In this document: piece by piece, positions 59,592 through 64,000 of the stretch | Numbering within the stretch: position 1 is the first letter of the stretch | Layout: each line of letters starts with the position of its first letter | Program-made: the position numbers and the translations under genes | NCBI GenBank assembly: GCA_051867655.1 | Contig: JBJDYV010000098.1 | Span: forward strand, 62,001 to 126,000 | Reading direction: 5' to 3' | Origin: JAJPXI01 sp051867655 | GTDB lineage: Bacteria > Bacillota > Clostridia > Oscillospirales > Oscillospiraceae | Length of the DNA stretch: 64,000 nucleotides | Notes under the pieces: model-generated | Database searches by the model: none | What the model saw: the letters and a program-made list of their open reading frames with translations, nothing else | What the model was told of the DNA's origin: nothing

Positions 59592-60044
59592 GTGAAAGGA
59601 ACGCGGCAAGCGGAGATCCTGCGTATTATCGACGAGGTCGAGGTGGAGACCCAGGAGCAGCTTTTGGACGAGCTGGCCAGACGGGGAATCCACGCCACCC
59701 AGGCCACGATTTCCCGGGACATCAAGCAGCTGCATCTGATCAAGGAGCTGACCGGGCAAGGCTCCTATAAATACGTGGTATCCGATCGAAAGACCAGCCT
59801 GAATTATGCGGAGCGGCTTCGCACCATCTTCCGGGAGTGTGTGACGTCCTTCGATTTTGCGCAAAACATTGTAGTCATCAATACCATGCCCGGACTGGCT
59901 TCTGCGGCCGGCGCTGCGCTGGACGGCATGGAGATCCCCGACATGGTGGGCAGCCTTGCCGGGGACGATACGGCGATCCTGATCATGCGGACCAATACGG
60001 CTGCGGAGGAATTCTGCCAGAACATCCACGAAATGCTCAAATGA
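59592..60044 (+). CDS. argR: Arginine repressor
   Basis: A 150-aa ArgR/AhrC: an N-terminal winged helix (about 1-70; QATISRDIKQLHLIKELTG is the recognition region) and a C-terminal hexamer and arginine domain with NTMPGLASAAGAALDGME (about 97-114) and GDDTAILIMRT (about 124-134). The start is a GTG at 59592, with GGGAGGACGTGACATT upstream. In Firmicutes argR next to recN is standard even though no arginine genes are near. Confidence 0.95.
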   Translation: MKGTRQAEILRIIDEVEVETQEQLLDELARRGIHATQATISRDIKQLHLIKELTGQGSYKYVVSDRKTSLNYAERLRTIFRECVTSFDFAQNIVVINTMPGLASAAGAALDGMEIPDMVGSLAGDDTAILIMRTNTAAEEFCQNIHEMLK

Positions 60045-60055
60045 GGTGAGACCAT

Positions 60056-61753
60056 ATGCTCTCCTTGCTTCATATTGAAAACATTGCTGTCATCGAACAG
60101 GCCGAAATCCGGTTCGATGACGGCTTTAATGTCCTTACGGGCGAAACCGGCGCGGGCAAATCCATCGTCATTGACGCGATCGGAGCGGTGCTGGGAGAGC
60201 GTACCAGCCGGGATCTGATCCGGACCGGAGCTCGCTCCGCCCGGGTGGAAGCGGTCTTTTCCCGGCTTCCGGCCCTGCCCTGGTTTGCGGAAAACGGGGT
60301 CGGACCCGATGAAAATGGGGAACTGCTGCTTCAGCGGGAGCTTCAGCCGGACGGAAAGAATGTGTGCCGGGTAGGCGGAAGACTGCTCACCGTTGCCCAG
60401 CTGAAAGCCCTGGGACAGCAGCTTTTGAATATCCACGGCCAGCATGAGGGACAGCAGCTTCTGGACGAGGAACGGCACCTGGACTATCTGGACCGCTTCG
60501 GCGGTTTGGAGAAACTGCTGGCGGATTTTCAGCTTGGCTACAGTGAGGTTTCGTCTCTGCGCCGGGAGATCTCTGCTCTCCAGATGGACGAGGCGGAGCG
60601 GGAACGGCGCATCGACAGCCTGAATTTTCAGATCGCAGAGTTGGAACGGGCCAACCTGAAAGTGGGGGAGGAGGAGACTCTTCTGGCCCGGCGGGACCTG
60701 CTGCGCAACGCGGAAAAGCTGATCGAAGCGGTGCAGGGCGCCCATTATGCCCTGTCCGGCGACGAGGACAGCCAGGGGGCCGTTTCCCTGATCGGGGACG
60801 CCGAGTACGCCCTGAGCGGCGTGCGCCGTGTCAGCGAGGAGCTGGACGCCCTGACGGAAAAAATGAAGCAGCTGCGCCTTGATGCCGACGATCTGGCTGA
60901 ACAGGTGCGGGACCTGCGGGACAGCTTCGACTTCTCACCCGGTGAACTGGACGAGGTGGAAAGCCGGCTGGATGTGATCTTCCGCCTGCGCAAAAAGTAC
61001 GGTAACAGTGTGGAGGAGATGCTGGACTATCTGGACCGCAGCAAAAAGGAGCTGGAACAGATCCAGGATTCCGGTGACACGCTGCTTCACCTGGAGCAGA
61101 AGCTGGACAAGGCCAAAAAAGAAGCGCGGGAGAAGGGAGAGCGTTTGTCCGAGCAGCGGAAGCAGGCAGCCGCCGCTCTTCAGGAACGCATCCAAACCGA
61201 ACTGGCCCAGCTGGATATGCCAAAAGTCCGCTTTGCGGTGCAGTTTTCTCCCAAAGACTGTCAGGATGGCATGGACGCCACGGGGCTGGATCAGGTCCGA
61301 TTTCTGATGTCCGCCAATGTGGGGGAGGACCTGAAGCCGATCGCCCGGATCGCCTCCGGCGGTGAGCTGGCCCGCGTCATGCTGGCACTGAAGAGCGTAC
61401 TGGCGGAAAATGATGATGTCAGCACCTTGATTTTTGACGAGGTGGATACCGGCGTCTCTGGGCGTGCCGCCCGCAAGGTGGCCGAGAAGATGGCGGACAT
61501 CGCCGCATCCAAGCAGGTCTTGTGCGTGACCCATCTGCCCCAGATCGCCGCCATGGCGGATACCCACTTTTCCGTGGAAAAGGGAGAGCGGGACGGGCGT
61601 ACATTTACACGGGTCGAGCGGCTGACGCCGGAGCGCCGCAGGGAAGAGCTGGCCCGGCTGACCGGCGGGGCGGAAGTGACGCCGATCCAGCTGGAGAGCG
61701 CAGGTCAGCTTCTGGAAGAGGCGCAGAAGTACCGAAACCAGCACCGCCGCTGA
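60056..61753 (+). CDS. recN: DNA repair protein RecN
   Basis: RecN is an SMC-like ATPase that binds DNA ends at double-strand breaks. The 565-aa protein has Walker A FDDGFNVLTGETGAGKSIVI (about 21-40), a long coiled coil (about 150-370), the ABC signature IASGGELARVMLALK (about 433-447) and Walker B LIFDEVDTGVSG (about 458-469). The ATG follows GAGGTGAGACCAT. spoIVB and spo0A, which follow recN in many spore formers, are not found next. Confidence 0.96.
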   Translation: MLSLLHIENIAVIEQAEIRFDDGFNVLTGETGAGKSIVIDAIGAVLGERTSRDLIRTGARSARVEAVFSRLPALPWFAENGVGPDENGELLLQRELQPDGKNVCRVGGRLLTVAQLKALGQQLLNIHGQHEGQQLLDEERHLDYLDRFGGLEKLLADFQLGYSEVSSLRREISALQMDEAERERRIDSLNFQIAELERANLKVGEEETLLARRDLLRNAEKLIEAVQGAHYALSGDEDSQGAVSLIGDAEYALSGVRRVSEELDALTEKMKQLRLDADDLAEQVRDLRDSFDFSPGELDEVESRLDVIFRLRKKYGNSVEEMLDYLDRSKKELEQIQDSGDTLLHLEQKLDKAKKEAREKGERLSEQRKQAAAALQERIQTELAQLDMPKVRFAVQFSPKDCQDGMDATGLDQVRFLMSANVGEDLKPIARIASGGELARVMLALKSVLAENDDVSTLIFDEVDTGVSGRAARKVAEKMADIAASKQVLCVTHLPQIAAMADTHFSVEKGERDGRTFTRVERLTPERRREELARLTGGAEVTPIQLESAGQLLEEAQKYRNQHRR

Positions 61754-61772
61754 GTGAGACGGAGGAAAGAAC

Positions 61773-62582
61773 ATGGAAAAACGTCTGAAGATCAATGAGG
61801 TGGCCCGCCTGCTCTGCACCACTCCGGATGCCATCCGGCTTTATGAGCGCAAAAAGATCATTCAGCCCAGCCGGGATCAGGAAAACCGGTATCGGGGCTT
61901 TACGCAGGAGGATATTACCCGCCTTTACGACTGTAAGCTGCTGCAGAACGTGGGCTTTTCCCTGTCCGAGATCTCCAATATTATTTCCAACGGAAGCCCG
62001 GAGGAGTTTGACGAGCTTCTGGAGGAGAAGGCCAAGGAGCTGGAGCAGAAGCTGCTGCGCTACACCCGTGTGCTGGACCAGATGCACCGCCTTCAGGCGG
62101 CAAAATACCTGCTGGAGTATTATGAGGGCGAGTTTTATATCCGGGACAGTCCGCACGTCCTGGTGTGCTGCTATGCCAACGCCGGTGAGCTGGACCGCCG
62201 CATTCTGGAATGTCCCTTTTACCAGCATGTGATCGAGTATCACAATATGTTCCGGCGCTGCATCGTGGTTCCCTACGCCAATGCTTTTTCCGATGTGGTC
62301 GGCATGGACGGCATGCCCGGATATTCTATCGAGATTGAGAAGGCGCAGGAGCTGGGCCTGGAATCTGACGATGTCGTTTCCGAGTGGAAGCCGCACCGCA
62401 GCGTATATACCGTGATCCGGGTGGAAGAAAAGCTGCGCAGGGAGGACCTGCAGCCTGCCTACGACTGGATCAGCGCCCATAATTTCCGCCTGGCGGGAGA
62501 CATCTTGGCTTGGGTGCTGAAAATCGTATTTGATCACGGAAAAATTTCCCGGCTGTATGCTGTTTGGCTGCCTGTCAAGTGA
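61773..62582 (+). CDS. MerR family transcriptional regulator with C-terminal sensor-like domain
   Basis: A 269-aa regulator. The N-terminal MerR winged helix reads LKINEVARLLCTTPDAIRLY (about 5-24) with a following ERKKIIQPSRDQENRYRGF. A coiled coil lies near residues 85-115 (ELLEEKAKELEQKLLRYTRV), and a C-terminal domain of about 150 residues looks like a GyrI-type ligand pocket. It starts 19 bases after recN. No partner gene overlaps it; the molybdoenzyme genes 350 bp downstream are candidate targets (inference). Confidence 0.9.
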   Translation: MEKRLKINEVARLLCTTPDAIRLYERKKIIQPSRDQENRYRGFTQEDITRLYDCKLLQNVGFSLSEISNIISNGSPEEFDELLEEKAKELEQKLLRYTRVLDQMHRLQAAKYLLEYYEGEFYIRDSPHVLVCCYANAGELDRRILECPFYQHVIEYHNMFRRCIVVPYANAFSDVVGMDGMPGYSIEIEKAQELGLESDDVVSEWKPHRSVYTVIRVEEKLRREDLQPAYDWISAHNFRLAGDILAWVLKIVFDHGKISRLYAVWLPVK

Positions 62583-62932
62583 GAAATACAAAAAGTCTGG
62601 AATAGGTCAAAAGTTTTTGTGGACTTATTTTCCGGAAAAAGGGTGATTAACAAGCGATTTATTTTCAAATAAAAATTTTTTTCTTGTATATCGGCAAAAA
62701 CAAAACCGAACAAAAATGAAAAACGAGCACTTTTTGCATACAAAAACACCAAAATATCCAGAGCCTAATTGACAAAATCCTGAATTTTTTCAGACCTCTT
62801 GACTCTGGACTTGGTCAAGGGTGAAAAATTAAAATATCCCTTTTTATAGGTATTTGCCTGAAAAGGGTTTTTGGGTATTTCGGCCAGCCCCGACGGCCGT
62901 AAGGGATAACAGAGTGAGGAGGAGTCATTGAA
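62583..62932 (+). promoter_or_regulatory. AT-rich intergenic regulatory region before the molybdoenzyme genes
   Basis: About 350 bp with no gene, clearly richer in A and T than its surroundings. It holds TTGACA at 62769-62774 and a dyad CTTGAC-N10-GTCAAG (62798-62819), which includes a possible -35 box TTGACT with AAAAAT 19 bp further on, the long spacing MerR-type promoters use. A ribosome site GAGGAGGAGTC precedes the next ATG. No riboswitch blocks were recognised. Confidence 0.5.
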
Positions 62933-63259
62933 ATGAAGAAATTTGGCATGCTCATTGATGTGTACTATTGCACAGGCTGCCATACCTGTGAGGTGGCCTG
63001 CGCGCAGGAGAACCACCTCGACGCAGGACAGTTTGGTATCAAGGTAACCGAACATATCCTGCAGCAGAGAAACGGTCTTATGATCGACTATGTTCCGTAC
63101 ATCACCGATATGTGCAACTTCTGCATGGCCAGAGTCGCGGATGGCAGGAAGCCTTCCTGCGTGAAGCACTGCCTGGCACAATGCATGTCTTTCGGTCCCA
63201 TCGACGAGGTCGTGGAAGAGGCGAAGAACGGCAAAAAGCCGATACTGTACTTGAAGTGA
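62933..63259 (+). CDS. Short 4Fe-4S electron-transfer subunit of a molybdoenzyme
   Basis: A 108-aa ferredoxin-like protein of the DmsB/NrfC type but only about half the usual length. The first cysteine set is YYCTGCHTCEVAC (Cys 13, 16, 19, 23); the second is CNFC...CVKHCLAQC (Cys 61, 64, 76, 80, 84). This supports two [4Fe-4S] clusters rather than four. The ATG has GAGGAGGAGTCATTGAA upstream. The catalytic subunit gene follows 52 bases later, so the two should form a cytosolic complex. There is no signal peptide. Confidence 0.85.
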   Translation: MKKFGMLIDVYYCTGCHTCEVACAQENHLDAGQFGIKVTEHILQQRNGLMIDYVPYITDMCNFCMARVADGRKPSCVKHCLAQCMSFGPIDEVVEEAKNGKKPILYLK

Positions 63260-63311
63260 CCGAACAGTTTTCGTCTACAGAAAGCAAATATTTAATGATG
63301 AGGAGATTATT

Positions 63312-64000
63312 ATGGGCTGTACATATTGTAGCGATGGTACCAAAGTCGTAAAAACCGGCGCCTGGTCCGGCGGCCCCGGCTGCCACGGCGGCTGCGGTGT
63401 AGAACTTTATATTAAAGACGGCAAGCTGCTGAAGGTCGAGGGCGATGAGGATCACCCCTTCCTGCAGGGCCGCCTCTGTCCCCGCGCTCTGGCTCTTTCC
63501 CAGTATGCCTATCATCCCAACCGTCTGCAGTATCCTCTGCGGCGCGTGGGCGCCCGCGGCGAGGGCAAGTGGGCCCGCATTTCCTGGGATGAGGCCCTGG
63601 ACGAAATCGAGTATAAATTCAAGAAGATCCGTCAGGAAGACGGCGCGGAGTCCATGGTCTTTGGCCAGGGCACCGGTCGTGACGCCGGCGGCTCCCTGAT
63701 CTTCCTGGCCTATGCTTACGGCAGCCCCAACTGGACTCTGTTCGGCCTGTCGGGCATTGCCTGCTTCACCCCCCGTCTGGCTGCCATGAACATGGTCGCC
63801 GGTGATATCCAGTTCGAGGATGCGGCTCAGCTGTCCCCGGAGCGTTATAACGATCCCGACTTTGTGCCCCCCGAGCTGATGATCATCTGGGGCCGCGGAA
63901 CCCGCGGCAGCCAGTGCGCCGACCACTACTATTCCAGCCACTGGGTCGTTGACCTGATGAAGCGCGGCACCAAGTTTATCGTCATTGATCCGCGTCAGAC
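63312..64000 (+). CDS. Molybdopterin oxidoreductase catalytic subunit (DMSO reductase family), partial
   Basis: The open frame starts at an ATG behind GAGGAGATTATT and runs off the window after 229 codons. Cysteines in GPGCHGGCGVELYIKDGKLL (C24, C28) and RLCPRALALSQYAYHPNRLQ (C56) mark the N-terminal Fe-S domain of the DMSO reductase superfamily. RISWDEALDEIEYKFKKI (about 87-104) and FGQGTGRDAGG (about 115-125) follow. The first cysteine of the usual C-x2-C-x3-C is absent (Gly21). There is no Tat signal, so it is cytosolic. The substrate cannot be told from this part; the pairing recalls anaerobic hydroxylase/dehydroxylase-type enzymes. Confidence 0.85.
   Translation, partial: MGCTYCSDGTKVVKTGAWSGGPGCHGGCGVELYIKDGKLLKVEGDEDHPFLQGRLCPRALALSQYAYHPNRLQYPLRRVGARGEGKWARISWDEALDEIEYKFKKIRQEDGAESMVFGQGTGRDAGGSLIFLAYAYGSPNWTLFGLSGIACFTPRLAAMNMVAGDIQFEDAAQLSPERYNDPDFVPPELMIIWGRGTRGSQCADHYYSSHWVVDLMKRGTKFIVIDPRQ

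Overview
The window is a chromosomal segment of an anaerobic, spore-forming, GC-rich member of the Clostridia, most likely an Oscillospiraceae-type gut bacterium (inferred). The evidence is a complete spoIIIAA-AH stage III sporulation set, HPr kinase, DUF177-rpmF, DUF512-der-plsY-gpsA and nusB-xseAB-ispA-dxs-tlyA-nadK-argR-recN synteny, many GTG/TTG starts behind strong GGAGG ribosome sites, and sigma-A promoters with 17-bp spacers. The taxon itself cannot be read from the sequence. I see no rRNA, tRNA, CRISPR array or prophage. The one mobile element is an IS200-like insertion.

Layout. 0.1-1.6 kb: a small PH/GRAM-like protein overlapping an OFA-type MFS transporter. 1.7-5.4 kb (minus): ylxM-ffh-rpsP-khpA-rimM-trmD, the SRP and ribosome-maturation operon. 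5.5-7.6 kb (minus): a formate/nitrite-type (FNT) transporter and an M29 aminopeptidase behind what reads as a ZTP (pfl-motif) riboswitch with an overlapping terminator. 7.7-9.2 kb: an NCS1-type permease with a long structured leader. 9.3-13.7 kb: two M16 peptidases, lgt and folD. 13.8-17.7 kb: hprK, a ROK sugar kinase and glmS. 17.7-18.6 kb: a THF riboswitch and folT. 18.6-20.3 kb: a large unknown membrane-anchored protein, followed directly by the IS200-like element. 21.1-28.4 kb: a 55-aa small protein on the minus strand, then pyrC-pyrF-pyrK-pyrD, a histidine phosphatase/GNAT fusion and a YgiQ radical SAM protein. 28.4-33.0 kb (minus): a hotdog thioesterase and potABCD. 33.3-37.4 kb: MoxR, DUF58 and transglutaminase proteins. 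37.4-43.8 kb: an RluA-type enzyme (minus), yceD-rpmF, DUF512, der, plsY and gpsA. 43.8-51.2 kb: a Rieske-FAD oxidoreductase (minus) and spoIIIA, which is split by an opposite-strand dus gene. 51.2-62.6 kb: asp23, nusB, a TsaD-like paralogue, xseA-xseB-ispA-PAP2-dxs-tlyA-nadK-argR-recN and a MerR regulator. 62.9-64.0 kb: a short iron-sulfur subunit and the start of a molybdopterin enzyme cut by the window edge.

How the genes work together. One-carbon and folate metabolism stands out: within about 10 kb there is a ZTP-type sensor on a formate-channel operon, folD, and a THF sensor on a folate importer. Both riboswitch calls rest on visible conserved blocks and expression platforms; covariance searches were not run. 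Two spoIIIA half-operons each carry a sigma-E-like promoter with the same 14-bp spacing, so the sporulation channel could still be expressed together although dus lies between them.

The most open questions are the molybdoenzyme pair at the right edge (first Fe-S cysteine absent, shortened electron-transfer subunit, nearby MerR gene and dyad), the unidentified leader of the NCS1 permease, the phosphatase-acetyltransferase fusion, and the regulatory hairpins around the SRP operon.
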